Assembly: GCA_002892395.1 (NCBI GenBank)
Contig: NBBL01000007.1
Coordinates: forward strand, 124,130-188,129
DNA: 64,000 bases
Direction of reading: 5' to 3'
Source: Lachnospiraceae bacterium
GTDB lineage: Bacteria > Bacillota > Clostridia > Lachnospirales > Lachnospiraceae
The notes under the pieces were generated by a model. It searched no databases. It saw only the letters and a list, made by a program, of their open reading frames with translations, and was not told where the DNA came from. Position numbers and translations under genes: made by a program. Shown in pieces: positions 1 through 9,587 of this stretch; position 1 is the first letter of the stretch, and the number at the start of each line of letters is the position of its first letter.

Positions 1-167
1 TACTGTGCCGTCTTGTTTCCTTCGATCCCACTGTGCTCCGCATCGGATGCCGTTCCGGGTTTCACCCCACCCCACACCCCCATGCTTCCGAAGATTGTGA
101 GTCCCATCGTAACCACAAACAGAAGGATTCCCTGTCTGTTCTGCACGCTCCGGCATTTGGTTTTCAT
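1..167 (-). CDS. Secreted protein, 3' end cut off by window edge
   Basis: The reading frame starts at an ATG at 167 and runs off the left edge, so about 55 residues are visible. A GGAG ribosome binding site lies about 10 bases upstream. The N-terminus has a basic stretch (MKTKCRSVQNRQ) followed by a hydrophobic segment (GILLFVVTMGLTIFGSMGVW), which reads as a signal peptide or membrane anchor. The mature part begins with a polar Ser/Asp/Glu-rich stretch containing ASDA, like the SDA repeats of the large surface protein just upstream. It lies 18 bases after that gene and is probably co-transcribed with it. Function unknown. Confidence 0.55.
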   Translation of the reverse strand, partial: MKTKCRSVQNRQGILLFVVTMGLTIFGSMGVWGGVKPGTASDAEHSGIEGNKTAQ

Positions 168-185
168 CTGTACGCATCTCCTTTT

Positions 186-3100
186 TTAGCGCATTCCCTT
201 TTTTAGCCGTTTCTTTTTCTCATTCCAGTTGATCCCGAATGCCAGTGCCGCAATTCCAAACATCAGTCCGCCGAATGAATGGCCCATCAGCACCCGCTTT
301 CTCAAAAAGCTGACCACCGGATTTGTGGTGACGATAAAATCTGACGCCTGGATTTTCTTCTCGTTTCCGGCTGCATCCGAAGCAATTGCCACAAGCACAT
401 GCGGTGCGGTGCTGGTGCCGGGAATCGTCACCGTAAACGCTCCGTCTCGCTTCAAGGTGCGGCTCACCGCCTCTCTTCCCCATACGCCGCATTCTTTTCC
501 GTCCACATAGACTGCAAGATTCTGCAGCTGCATATTGTCATCTGCCACCACCACCGCATCCATCCGGTCCGCGGCGTAGGTTCCCCCCGTCTCCAGGTTG
601 GAAAGATAGAGTAATGGCTCCGTCCTGTCAATGGCAAAGCGCACTGCGGCATCCTTCACATCCTGGGTATTGTCCGAGACATTTCCCGCCCGATCCCGGG
701 AATAAATACTGAGTCCGTAAAGCCCGTCCGCCTCAAAATTACGGCTCGGCACCGTGTAATCCCGCTCATACCAGGAGCCTCCGTTGTCTCCGCTCACCGT
801 CGTGTAATCCGCGCCGTCAACCAGCTTTCTGGCAGACTCATTTTGAAACAGCGTCACACAGTTTTCCGTCAGCGGATCCACATTGATCTCCTTAATTTGC
901 AGATCAATGGGTTCTTTTCGATAGCTCCCGCAAAGCGCCTTGGTCTCCCGGGACAGCAAATAGGTAGAACCGAATCGGTTGACAGAAAAACAAAGATTCT
1001 GCGATGCAGTATTTCCTGCCATGTCCATGATCTCCGCTGTGAGCGCGTAAATGTCATCGCAGCGTTTTTGATACGGAAAATCCTCAAACACAAAGCGGCC
1101 GCTCTCCGCCCCGTTCATCGCATGTCCGTGGGCCTCAATAAGACCCCGATTGGAACCGGAAAGGCGGATCTGCACGTTGGAAGCATCCAGATTGAGATCG
1201 GAATATTCCACAACCGGAATCACCTCTCCCCGGTTGGCAGAACGATCCTCCACACCGGTGATCTGAAGCTGCGGCACAGTGGTATCGATTCGGAATTCTT
1301 CCCTCTCGTACGGAACGGCCCGGTTGCCCGCCAGATCCTCCGCCGTCACAGAAAGGGCATACGTCCCGTCGCCCACGTAGGGAACGGTTGCGAGATTGGT
1401 ATCTCCGCTTCTGCTCCAGGCGCTCAGAGATGGCCGGTTCCCGGTCTCAGCCTCAATGACCGGAACCACCAGCTCCTCACTGAAGTTGTGCTCGTCCAGG
1501 CGAATGCTCGCAATGCGGTTCTCCTTGTAGTAATTTTGATTTTTCACTTCGTTGTTGTCATAGCTGACAGTCAGAACCGGTCTGGTTTTATCAATGGTAA
1601 AGGAACTCGGTGCTTCACTTCCTTTCTCAAATGTTATGCCCCTTGCCGCATTTCCCGCCAGATCGGTGTAGGCTACATCCAACGTGTAGTCCCCGTCCTC
1701 CGTAAATGGAATCGTCGCGACCCACCGGGTATCGTCTCCGTTTCCGGTTCCTTCCTTCTTTTTCCAGTCAGACAGGGCGGGGAGCACACCATTTGAGCTG
1801 GTCAGCTTCAAAATCACATCCTTCGGATTGAAGTTTCGCTCAATCACCGTAACGGTTGCTGTGCGGTTCCGATTGAAGTAGCGCGCATGTCGGACATCAT
1901 TGTTGTCATAAGAAACCTCAATGACAGGCGGTGTGATATCAATTGCCACCTTTTCCTCCCGCTCCACCACGTTCCCCGCGTTGTCCGTTCCCGTGATCTT
2001 AATCACAACATCGTTGCTGTTATTTTTTTCGCTATTTATCGTGACTGCATCCGGATCGTCGTAAGTCCGTTTCAGCTCCTCCAACGCCGGTTCTTCCTTG
2101 GAAAAGCTGTACAGGGTATCCTTCTGCGTCTCATCTCCTTGATTATAAACGTGATACTCCACAGAACGCAATCCCGAAGATGCGTTATTGATCAGGGGAT
2201 CCGAGACTGCGACTGAAACTATGACGTCCTGGCTGTACAGACCGTTGATTTCCTTTCCTCCGGGAATCAGAGTATCAACCTGGGGCGCCGTGCTGTCCAA
2301 AACCACGCCGTCCGAGGAAAGAAGACTCTCGTTGCCTGCGCGGTCCACAATATGCACATATGTGATGAACGCATCGTCCGGGCGAATTTCCCCGGACCAG
2401 TCCCCACCGACCAACTCACTACTGATATCCCGCCCCATTTCCTGCTTCCAGTCTTCCTGCCGCAGCAATTTCTGAGAGCGAAGATAGGAAACCCGGAGCA
2501 CACCGCTAAGACTGTCCTCCGCATGGATCCGGAGCACCTCCTTATTCTGAGACCAGCGCCCGAATGTGAAAATGCTGAGAAGTCGATCCCATACGCTTCC
2601 ATCCCTTGAGCAGTTCCACTCGCCGATGCGGACGGAGCCGGTGGGCGCACCATGATCCACGGTAAATTCAGTCGCCGCCAGTGTGTCTCCGAAGTCTATA
2701 GCCTGATTCTGATTGCCTGCGTAATCGGAAACCCGGAGATCAAAGCTGTAATTGGCATCTGCACTGAAGGTGATCGGAATCGTGTATTCGTGATCTGACT
2801 GCTTGACCCAATTGGCCGGATTGTTGAGATAATTCGTGTAATCCATGGTCTTAACCGGCTGTCCCTTTTGATCTGTCGCCTTGACAAATGCCTTCAGTGA
2901 ACGAATATCCAGATTGTAATCCCGTATGGTCACCGTGCCCTTGCGATCCGTGTGGAAGTACTTCCCATTGCAGATTCCCTCATTCGACAGCTTCACCAAA
3001 ACTTGAGGCGCCGTCCGGTCGATGACAAAATGATCCTCTGCCTCTGCTCTCCGTCCGGCCAGATCCTTCACATGGACGGACAGCCGATACGTTCCGTCCT

Positions 3101-6100
3101 CGGAAAACAAGAGGCTCCTCCTGTGCGGATTCGTCTCCGTAAAGCCGGTTTGATCGATCCGAACCCTTGTCCCGCTGCTTTCTCCCGGCGCCGTAAAATC
3201 ATAGTGCAGCTGGGTTCTGTCCTCCGCTGTGCTGAAGTTTTCTTCCGTCACTGCGACCTCTGCATGGACCGGGTTCCGAAAATACCTGCCGTTTGTCTTG
3301 TCCTGATCATAGTCAAGCCGGATGAGAGGGTCCGTCTGATCAATGGTAAATTCCAGTTCCTGATCCGATTGGTTTCCCAAATACTCCGGCGCGCTCGGCG
3401 TCCCGGTTTTCAGCTTGTACACCGCCTCATTTCCCGAGGGATCCCGGTATGCGTAGCGGAATCGGTAATGCCCCTCGGAAGCAAACGGGATGGTGACCCT
3501 GTGCTGCCTGTCACGCATGCTGAAGCCGGAGCGGTCAAAGGGCAGCGGCTTGTACTGTGTTTCTCCGTTCTGCCGTTTTTCCAGAGATACCTCCAGCCCT
3601 TCATCCTCCGGAAAGAAGTTCGGCTCGTCGATCACCAGCTCCGCCTGCTTTCCCTCCTGGTTTTGAAAATAAATTCCGTCCCGATTGACATCTGCATCCT
3701 TCAGATCAAAGTGAAGCTCTGCCTTCGGTCTTTCATCGTCAATCACCAGCACCCGATCCATGGCCTCGCTGTCCGTTCGGTTCCCGGCGCAGTCAATCGC
3801 ACAAAAGGTGATTCGGCCACGGTACTGCGGATCCAGGAAAAAGCTTGCTCGGTATTCATTCGGCTCGGTTCCGCTCCTCCGGAATCCGGGATCCGTTCTT
3901 CCGATCACATGCACAGCGCCCGAAGTCTGCTCCCTTGAGGTGGCGCACTCATCCGAATCCAACACATACACAAACTGTGCAATGCCGGATCCGGAATCCT
4001 CCGCCGAAAGTGTAACCTCCAGCCTTGCCCGGTAAAATCCAAAGGTTACAAGCTCCTTCACAATTTCCCTCAACGGTTTTCGGAAGCGGATGTTCAAATT
4101 GGCAGGTGCCGTTGTATCAATCTGAAACGCCGGGATTGGGATTGCCTGACTGATCACGCCGGTGGAGCGATTCCGAATGTAAAGCCGATCCAGATTTTCC
4201 GGATTTCCCTCCGAAACGGTGAACGCGGACCGCCAGTCACTGTTTTCCGCAAAGCTCCAGTCCCGGCTCAGCTCATACCCTTGCTCTGCCTCCACCCGCA
4301 CATTTTCCTTGTACCAGTTTTCGGCATTCGGTGTCCCGACGACCCGGGTTATGCCTGGGACGGCACCATTCTCTGCATGATACTTCGGCATGGTCACCAA
4401 AATTTCCGCATTGGCAGAGGTCGCCCGATAGCGGTAATCTCCGGAAATGTCTGCCTGAAGTCCTATGGTTCCGATGCCTTTGTCGGAAAATTCCAACACA
4501 TCATCCTGAATCTGACCAACTGTATCCCCTGCGGTTATGTGATACAAAGGCGCTGCATCCACCTTTTTCCCGGTTGTCTCCAGCAGATAGCAGTGTCGTC
4601 CCCTGCTGTCAACCGCTCCGTAGGGGATTTCATACCGCATCAGAGCGGCATTGCTTTCGGTCGCATACTTCAAATCCTCTTTAAATGCGAACGAATCCTG
4701 CACTCCCGGATGGACAATGAGCTGAAACCGTCCCCTGACATTTCGATACCGCTCCCAGTCCCTTGTCCAGGCTACGTTTGCAAACGTCTCTACCTCCATA
4801 ACACCGGAACCGTTGACTGCAATGGTTTTCTTCGAATCGTTCAGGATTCCGACTGCCGGATCCTCCGACGTCAAGGTCTGATTGTCTCTCTTTTGAGATA
4901 CAATTCGGTTTTTCGGATACGGGACGCGCCAGATTTCCTCCCGAAATCCGGGAAATGCCAGCTCCAATCCCTCCGAATAGGTGGTCTCCAGTCTCGACTC
5001 CGCATACAGGTTGGATCCATTCTCCTTATAAACCTGCACGTCGTAGAAGACTTGCCCGGAGTCGTAATGCTCCGTTTCTCCGGTCAAGGCAAGGATTCGA
5101 TACGAACCTGCCTTGTATATGGAAACCCTTCCCTCCTCATCTACCGTTCCCACACGGGAAAAGGCAGGCATGCCCCAGCCGCTTTCGTTTTTCCGCTGCA
5201 GCTTGTACCTCACCGTTACCTCCGGATCGCCGTCACAAAGCGCCTGCCTTTGAAAGTGGACGCCCCCTGTCTGATATGCCAGGTTGACCGGATCCGATGG
5301 CTCAAAGCGCAGATTGCATCTTGCCTTGACCACACTTCCCACCGCATTTACCACGATTTTTTGTTTGGCATCGGTTCTGCTGATGGTGATGATAAGCTTC
5401 TGCTTTCCGAAACGAATCCCCGGTATCTCAGGCAGCTCTCTTCCCGGATTTTTCGCATCTGCATATTGCGCCTTCAGATTCTCTCCGCGCAGAACCAAGC
5501 GAATAGGATGCTGTTCTTCCTGATTGTACGGAAGATTCCCTTCTTCCAAAAGGTAATCGCTACCCTGTTCAATTGGCGGCGCTTTTTTTAAGTAGACCGC
5601 TATCCGGCTCTCCTTACCATCCAAAATACGCTCTTTGATGTGGCCATAGTAATAGGAATCCTGCTCCACCTCGCCCTTGAGGACCATGAGATAGCCCTCT
5701 TTTAAATAGGAATTCAACGTTTCATCCCGAAAAATCGCAGCTCCGTCCCGTGCTGTTTCCGAAAAGCGGCTGCTGTAAACCATCGTCCCCGGCTCAGCGG
5801 CATTTTCTTCGAGATCAAAGCTTTCCCTGGGCTCCTGTTTGATCCCCAGCGCCTCTGTCCAATGGGTCCAGGTGTTCAAAAGAACCCGGCCCATGTCATT
5901 GAAAATGGTTCCGTCCGGAAGATGTGCAGATCCATCCTCTCCTGCTTCATGACAAAAAGATGCATGGGAGCCGCCGGCGACCGCGTCGGAGGAGGATGTG
6001 CAGGAGCCGCTTCCGTGCGCGTCAGCGGGCGATGTATCCGAAGTTGTCGCGTCGGAGGACGATGCATCCGAAGCAGTTGCGTCAGAGGGCGATGCATCCG

Positions 6101-6344
6101 AAGCTGTCGCATCGGAGGAGGTGGCGGTTGTTCTGCGGTCGTATACCGTCACCTCCAACGTGACCTTTGCCCCCTGCAGCCTTCTCCCCGTCTCTTGATC
6201 CGAAACCATGACCGTAAGCGGACGAACCGCGGCCGTATCTCCCGCCATAACGACCATCGGCACATTCCCTGCCAGAACCGCAACCGACAGGCACAGTGCC
6301 AGCATTCTTCGTTTGAATTGTCCATACTGCTTCAAGCTTCGCAT
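186..6344 (-). CDS. Very large Ig-like repeat surface protein, membrane anchored
   Basis: This 2052-residue protein has an N-terminal signal peptide (hydrophobic LALCLSVAVLAGNVPMVVMA), then a Ser/Asp/Ala-rich linker of repeated (A/S)SDA units at about residues 75-120. Most of the rest is a series of Ig-like modules of roughly 100-120 residues. Each carries an 'ID.T.P' entry strand, a 'YDNN......Y(F/Y)..NR.A.V.V.E.NF' segment and a 'G.Y.L.V...D.AGN' exit strand. The C-terminus has one membrane segment (GLMFGIAALAFGINW) followed by a basic tail; no LPXTG motif is present. It is likely displayed outside the cell and anchored in the membrane. It sits at the far end of the kinase/Tad locus, so an adhesin or tip-associated role is plausible but inferred. 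Confidence 0.8.
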   Translation of the reverse strand: MRSLKQYGQFKRRMLALCLSVAVLAGNVPMVVMAGDTAAVRPLTVMVSDQETGRRLQGAKVTLEVTVYDRRTTATSSDATASDASPSDATASDASSSDATTSDTSPADAHGSGSCTSSSDAVAGGSHASFCHEAGEDGSAHLPDGTIFNDMGRVLLNTWTHWTEALGIKQEPRESFDLEENAAEPGTMVYSSRFSETARDGAAIFRDETLNSYLKEGYLMVLKGEVEQDSYYYGHIKERILDGKESRIAVYLKKAPPIEQGSDYLLEEGNLPYNQEEQHPIRLVLRGENLKAQYADAKNPGRELPEIPGIRFGKQKLIITISRTDAKQKIVVNAVGSVVKARCNLRFEPSDPVNLAYQTGGVHFQRQALCDGDPEVTVRYKLQRKNESGWGMPAFSRVGTVDEEGRVSIYKAGSYRILALTGETEHYDSGQVFYDVQVYKENGSNLYAESRLETTYSEGLELAFPGFREEIWRVPYPKNRIVSQKRDNQTLTSEDPAVGILNDSKKTIAVNGSGVMEVETFANVAWTRDWERYRNVRGRFQLIVHPGVQDSFAFKEDLKYATESNAALMRYEIPYGAVDSRGRHCYLLETTGKKVDAAPLYHITAGDTVGQIQDDVLEFSDKGIGTIGLQADISGDYRYRATSANAEILVTMPKYHAENGAVPGITRVVGTPNAENWYKENVRVEAEQGYELSRDWSFAENSDWRSAFTVSEGNPENLDRLYIRNRSTGVISQAIPIPAFQIDTTAPANLNIRFRKPLREIVKELVTFGFYRARLEVTLSAEDSGSGIAQFVYVLDSDECATSREQTSGAVHVIGRTDPGFRRSGTEPNEYRASFFLDPQYRGRITFCAIDCAGNRTDSEAMDRVLVIDDERPKAELHFDLKDADVNRDGIYFQNQEGKQAELVIDEPNFFPEDEGLEVSLEKRQNGETQYKPLPFDRSGFSMRDRQHRVTIPFASEGHYRFRYAYRDPSGNEAVYKLKTGTPSAPEYLGNQSDQELEFTIDQTDPLIRLDYDQDKTNGRYFRNPVHAEVAVTEENFSTAEDRTQLHYDFTAPGESSGTRVRIDQTGFTETNPHRRSLLFSEDGTYRLSVHVKDLAGRRAEAEDHFVIDRTAPQVLVKLSNEGICNGKYFHTDRKGTVTIRDYNLDIRSLKAFVKATDQKGQPVKTMDYTNYLNNPANWVKQSDHEYTIPITFSADANYSFDLRVSDYAGNQNQAIDFGDTLAATEFTVDHGAPTGSVRIGEWNCSRDGSVWDRLLSIFTFGRWSQNKEVLRIHAEDSLSGVLRVSYLRSQKLLRQEDWKQEMGRDISSELVGGDWSGEIRPDDAFITYVHIVDRAGNESLLSSDGVVLDSTAPQVDTLIPGGKEINGLYSQDVIVSVAVSDPLINNASSGLRSVEYHVYNQGDETQKDTLYSFSKEEPALEELKRTYDDPDAVTINSEKNNSNDVVIKITGTDNAGNVVEREEKVAIDITPPVIEVSYDNNDVRHARYFNRNRTATVTVIERNFNPKDVILKLTSSNGVLPALSDWKKKEGTGNGDDTRWVATIPFTEDGDYTLDVAYTDLAGNAARGITFEKGSEAPSSFTIDKTRPVLTVSYDNNEVKNQNYYKENRIASIRLDEHNFSEELVVPVIEAETGNRPSLSAWSRSGDTNLATVPYVGDGTYALSVTAEDLAGNRAVPYEREEFRIDTTVPQLQITGVEDRSANRGEVIPVVEYSDLNLDASNVQIRLSGSNRGLIEAHGHAMNGAESGRFVFEDFPYQKRCDDIYALTAEIMDMAGNTASQNLCFSVNRFGSTYLLSRETKALCGSYRKEPIDLQIKEINVDPLTENCVTLFQNESARKLVDGADYTTVSGDNGGSWYERDYTVPSRNFEADGLYGLSIYSRDRAGNVSDNTQDVKDAAVRFAIDRTEPLLYLSNLETGGTYAADRMDAVVVADDNMQLQNLAVYVDGKECGVWGREAVSRTLKRDGAFTVTIPGTSTAPHVLVAIASDAAGNEKKIQASDFIVTTNPVVSFLRKRVLMGHSFGGLMFGIAALAFGINWNEKKKRLKKGMR

Positions 6345-6363
6345 TGTTCTTTCTCCCCCTGCT

Positions 6364-6999
6364 CTAGCGTATGATTTCCGCCCTTGCTTCGGATTCCAGT
6401 TCCACCTCCACCCGATACTTCCCTTGCTCCGGTTTGTTCTCCTCCGGATCCGATTGACCCGTTTCGTTTTCTTCTCCCCTGGTCAGAAGCTCTGTCTCCC
6501 CGGCACAGCTCTCCCCGGCGTTCAGAAGTTCTGTCTCCCCGGCACAGCTCTCCCCGGCGTTCAGAAGTTCTGTCTCCCCGGCACGGCTCTCCCCGGCGTT
6601 CAGAAGCTCCGTCTCCCCGGCACGGCTCTCCCCGGCGTTCAGAAGTTCTGTCTCCCCGGCTGGGCTCTCTCCGGCATTCAGAAGCTTCGTCTCCCCGGCT
6701 GGGCTCTCTCCGGCATTCAGAAGCTTCGTCTCCCTCAAGGAAGGATCCGCCTCTCCGGCTTCTCCCGCCAGCCCCAGCCGCTGCATGTTGATTTTTCCGT
6801 TCAATCGGATACCGCCGACCCCGCCTCTCCGGCTTCCCTCGCTGATGAATGCGATTGCCTTACGCTCTGCATGTCCCGTAAAAAATCCGATAACGCGGGG
6901 AATCCGCAAGACGACGAACAAAACTATTGCGAGAATAAAAAATACAATTCCCAGTAAAAAACAAAGACCCGAAAACTCATTTAACGCTTGAATGTTCAT
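6364..6999 (-). CDS. Small membrane protein with 13-residue ET(E/K)LL tandem repeats
   Basis: The 211-residue protein starts with a hydrophobic segment (about residues 10-32) and a predicted cytoplasmic tail. The tail holds six full and one partial copy of a 13-residue repeat, consensus GETELLNAGES(P/R/C)A, then an acidic C-terminus. Its start overlaps the stop of the kinase gene upstream by 4 bases, so the two are translationally coupled. No known family was recognised. Each repeat carries one Thr in an acidic ET(E/K)LL context, which resembles the GETTVL motif repeated in the FHA protein two genes upstream. A role as kinase substrate or FHA ligand is inference. Confidence 0.7.
   Translation of the reverse strand: MNIQALNEFSGLCFLLGIVFFILAIVLFVVLRIPRVIGFFTGHAERKAIAFISEGSRRGGVGGIRLNGKINMQRLGLAGEAGEADPSLRETKLLNAGESPAGETKLLNAGESPAGETELLNAGESRAGETELLNAGESRAGETELLNAGESCAGETELLNAGESCAGETELLTRGEENETGQSDPEENKPEQGKYRVEVELESEARAEIIR
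6484..6735 (-). repeat. 39-bp in-frame tandem repeat, about 6.5 copies
   Basis: The unit is 39 bases (13 codons) and codes for GETELLNAGES(P/R/C)A. Copies differ mainly at the codon for P, R or C and at the E/K codon, in neighbouring pairs (PP, RR, CC), which suggests stepwise duplication. There are no unique spacers, so it is not a CRISPR array. Confidence 0.9.
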
Positions 7000-8726
7000 T
7001 CTGCCTGCTCCGTCCCATAGGCTGTTTTCATGACCGCTTCCGTATCATAAGCCGTGGAAACGGCAGTTTCCGTATCCGACAGCTGACGAACAATCGTCTG
7101 CTTCAGCGCTTCCGTCACCTCGGTGGAAGCCGATATCCCGGAGGTAAGCGTACGCACCTGGTTCAGCAAGTCCCGGATCTCCTCCCTCGTGACGTGATCC
7201 CCCTTGAATTTTGTCGCATACTGCTGCAGACTCATCTGTGTAAAGGCCAGAAGCTGCAGCCTCACCATCTCACTTTCCGCCGGATCCCGCGCCACCCGCT
7301 GAACCAGTCCTCTCATGTTCCGGAACAACGGCCTGTACTTTCCGCGATCGCTGCCCTCTGTTACATCCGTCGCGATATCCCGGTAAAACCTTCCGATCCC
7401 GGAATAAACCTCTGCCATTCCGCGCTGAGGATCGTTCTCTGGCGCATATTCCAGGACTGCGTCAAACCACCCGATCGCGCTCTTCGCCCTTGTAACGAAA
7501 TTTGAGCTCTGATCTCCCCAGTCATAGTAATACCAGTAGAGCTTACCCGCCTCATAGCAAATCTCCGCATAACCCTCCGGGTCCTTCAGCAACTGGGCGC
7601 GATGGTTTCGGATCAGGGTTTCCAGGCTTTGCGCCTCAGCCAGCGAAAGAACATGGTCGTTGTTCTTGTAGGCCTCAATGAGCTTAAGATAAGCGGACTT
7701 ATCTCCCCCCTTGTCCGGAATCTGAATGGCTTCGACATAAGCGCGCTCCTTTTCCCCGTAATCCGAGGTCTGCTCCGCGCTCTCCATCAAGTTCTGATAG
7801 CGATAGTCCCCCTGCTGCAGCGCCCGATTCATGGAAATCAGTCCCGTGGCAAAAAAGACCATCGAAAGGACCGCCGCTGCTCCAAATATGACGAGTTTTC
7901 GCTTCTGTTTTCTTCGGTAGCTTTCATCGATCTCCCCGATATGATTCAATGCATACATGACCTCTGCCGCCGACTGGTAGCGGTCATCCGGATTTTTTTC
8001 CGTGCATTTTAAAATGATTTTCTCAAGGCCTTTGGAGAGCGTCCCGTTGACTTCCCGGATCGGAAGCATTTCATACGGCGGCTCCGAAGGATTTTTTCCG
8101 GTTACCAGGTGGTAAAGTGTTGCGCCCAGTCCGTAAATATCGGTGCGTGCATCCGTCTGTCCCATGTTTCCGAACTGCTCCGGAGCCGCATATCCTATGG
8201 TTCCGAGACAGGTTGTATCGCCTGTCTTTCTCTCATCAAATTCCCGCGCCGTTCCAAAATCAATGAGGGACAGATTGCCGTCCGGCTTCAGCATGATATT
8301 GTCAGGCTTCATGTCCCGGTAAATGATGGGCGGCTTTCTGCTGTGAAGATAGCCCAATACGTCGGAAAGCTGGCGCGCCCAGTCAATGACATACTCCTCG
8401 GGCAATGCGCCGTACTCCTTCAGCGCCTTCCCGAGGGAGTTTCCTTCCACATAATCCATCACAATCAGGAACACGTCCTGATCGTCGATGACGTCGATAA
8501 TGCTGGGCAGATTCGGGTGATGAAAGCGTTTCAGCATGTCCGTCTCCGCCACCAGGCTCAGCTTAACCGCCTCAAAATCAATGACGCCGCTTTTCCGAAC
8601 CTCCTTGACCGCCCAGGTTTTATTGGCCTTTTCATTGATGGCCATGTAGACAGTACTCATGCCTCCGTGACCGATGACACTCAGAATTTTGTACTTTCCG
8701 TCAATCAGGGAACCGATTTCAAGCAT
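6996..8726 (-). CDS. PrkC-like membrane serine/threonine protein kinase
   Basis: A Hanks-type kinase domain covers about residues 11-265: glycine loop GHGGMSTVY, catalytic lysine in AVKEV (K41), catalytic loop YRDMKPDN (Asp138, with Tyr in place of the usual His), DFG at 156-158, and activation segment ending GYAAPEQ. One transmembrane helix follows at about 276-297. The remaining about 280 residues look like helical TPR-type repeats, not the PASTA domains of classical PrkC. It should phosphorylate Ser/Thr on cytoplasmic partners and sense through its C-terminal half. The PP2C phosphatase and FHA protein encoded just upstream form the matching eraser and reader. Confidence 0.9.
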   Translation of the reverse strand: MLEIGSLIDGKYKILSVIGHGGMSTVYMAINEKANKTWAVKEVRKSGVIDFEAVKLSLVAETDMLKRFHHPNLPSIIDVIDDQDVFLIVMDYVEGNSLGKALKEYGALPEEYVIDWARQLSDVLGYLHSRKPPIIYRDMKPDNIMLKPDGNLSLIDFGTAREFDERKTGDTTCLGTIGYAAPEQFGNMGQTDARTDIYGLGATLYHLVTGKNPSEPPYEMLPIREVNGTLSKGLEKIILKCTEKNPDDRYQSAAEVMYALNHIGEIDESYRRKQKRKLVIFGAAAVLSMVFFATGLISMNRALQQGDYRYQNLMESAEQTSDYGEKERAYVEAIQIPDKGGDKSAYLKLIEAYKNNDHVLSLAEAQSLETLIRNHRAQLLKDPEGYAEICYEAGKLYWYYYDWGDQSSNFVTRAKSAIGWFDAVLEYAPENDPQRGMAEVYSGIGRFYRDIATDVTEGSDRGKYRPLFRNMRGLVQRVARDPAESEMVRLQLLAFTQMSLQQYATKFKGDHVTREEIRDLLNQVRTLTSGISASTEVTEALKQTIVRQLSDTETAVSTAYDTEAVMKTAYGTEQAE

Positions 8727-8748
8727 CTTCTCTCCACACCTCTCCGTT

Positions 8749-9516
8749 TCAATAGGTACGAATTGCCACTGCCGTAATGTTGTCCGTCTCCATCCGTTCC
8801 ATATTCATACGGATCAGCGCATCCAGACTCTGCTTCATCCCCGCCGCGCTCAGGCACATCTCCGCCCGCAGATAGCGGTAGATTTCGTCCCCTGTAATTT
8901 CGTGACGAAATCCATCTGAGCAAAGCAAATACACTGCGTTCCTTCTCGCCTCTCCAAAAAAAAGATCCGGAAAGATCTCCTCCGAAGCGCCGATGCACTG
9001 TAACAGCACGCTTCTCCGCGGATCGGTTCTCGCCTCCTCCTCTGTCAGATTTCCCAGCTCCACCTCCCGGGCAATCACCGTGTGGTCCTCTGTGATCTGT
9101 GTCAGCCGATCCGTGAGCTCGTAAGCGCGGGTATCGCCGATATTCATGCAGTAATAGCGCTGATCCGTGAGGAGCAGCGCTGTCAGTGTCGTCCCAAGCC
9201 GAAGTTGATTTTCGCGTCCGTAGCGCTTCAGCTTTTCATTGAAGCTGACCGCAATCTCGGTCCATTCGCTTCGTATGCTCTGATCGTCAATTTCGTCCTG
9301 ATCCATCAGAGGCAGGCGTTCCTCCACCCAGCGGCGAAAGGCCTGCACCACAGAGGCACTGGCCACCTCCCCTTTTTCCAGACCTCCCATGCCATCGCAT
9401 ACAACTGCAAAGGCCAGCTTTCCCCGTGCTCCGGAGACCACCTGTGCAAAATAGCTGTCCTGATTCGTCTGTTTTACGAGTCCCGCTTCCGATGAAGCCA
9501 TCGCAATATAATTCAT
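8749..9516 (-). CDS. PP2C-family protein serine/threonine phosphatase
   Basis: The 255-residue protein has the PP2C metal-binding motifs: the early NQDS of KQTNQDSYF, VVCDGMGGLEKG, LLCSDGF and the late TDNITAVAI. These aspartates bind the two metal ions that catalyse removal of phosphate from phospho-Ser/Thr proteins. Length matches the stand-alone PrpC/Stp type. It lies 22 bases upstream of the kinase gene on the same strand, the usual pairing for reversal of PrkC phosphorylation. A GGAAG-type ribosome binding site precedes the ATG. Confidence 0.93.
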   Translation of the reverse strand: MNYIAMASSEAGLVKQTNQDSYFAQVVSGARGKLAFAVVCDGMGGLEKGEVASASVVQAFRRWVEERLPLMDQDEIDDQSIRSEWTEIAVSFNEKLKRYGRENQLRLGTTLTALLLTDQRYYCMNIGDTRAYELTDRLTQITEDHTVIAREVELGNLTEEEARTDPRRSVLLQCIGASEEIFPDLFFGEARRNAVYLLCSDGFRHEITGDEIYRYLRAEMCLSAAGMKQSLDALIRMNMERMETDNITAVAIRTY

Positions 9517-9587
9517 TTCCCGCGTTCTTCCTTGTCCGTCCTGTTCCGTACTTTTGTGTCCGGTTTCCGCGCTTCTCTTTTTTTTAT

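Noticed and set aside
4281-5591. A 436-codon plus-strand open frame
   Set aside because: It is antisense to the Ig-like surface protein, whose codon pattern, signal peptide and repeats are convincing; the antisense translation has no domain.
6484-6735. CRISPR array
   Set aside because: The 39-bp units are directly adjacent, in frame and without unique spacers; they encode a protein repeat.
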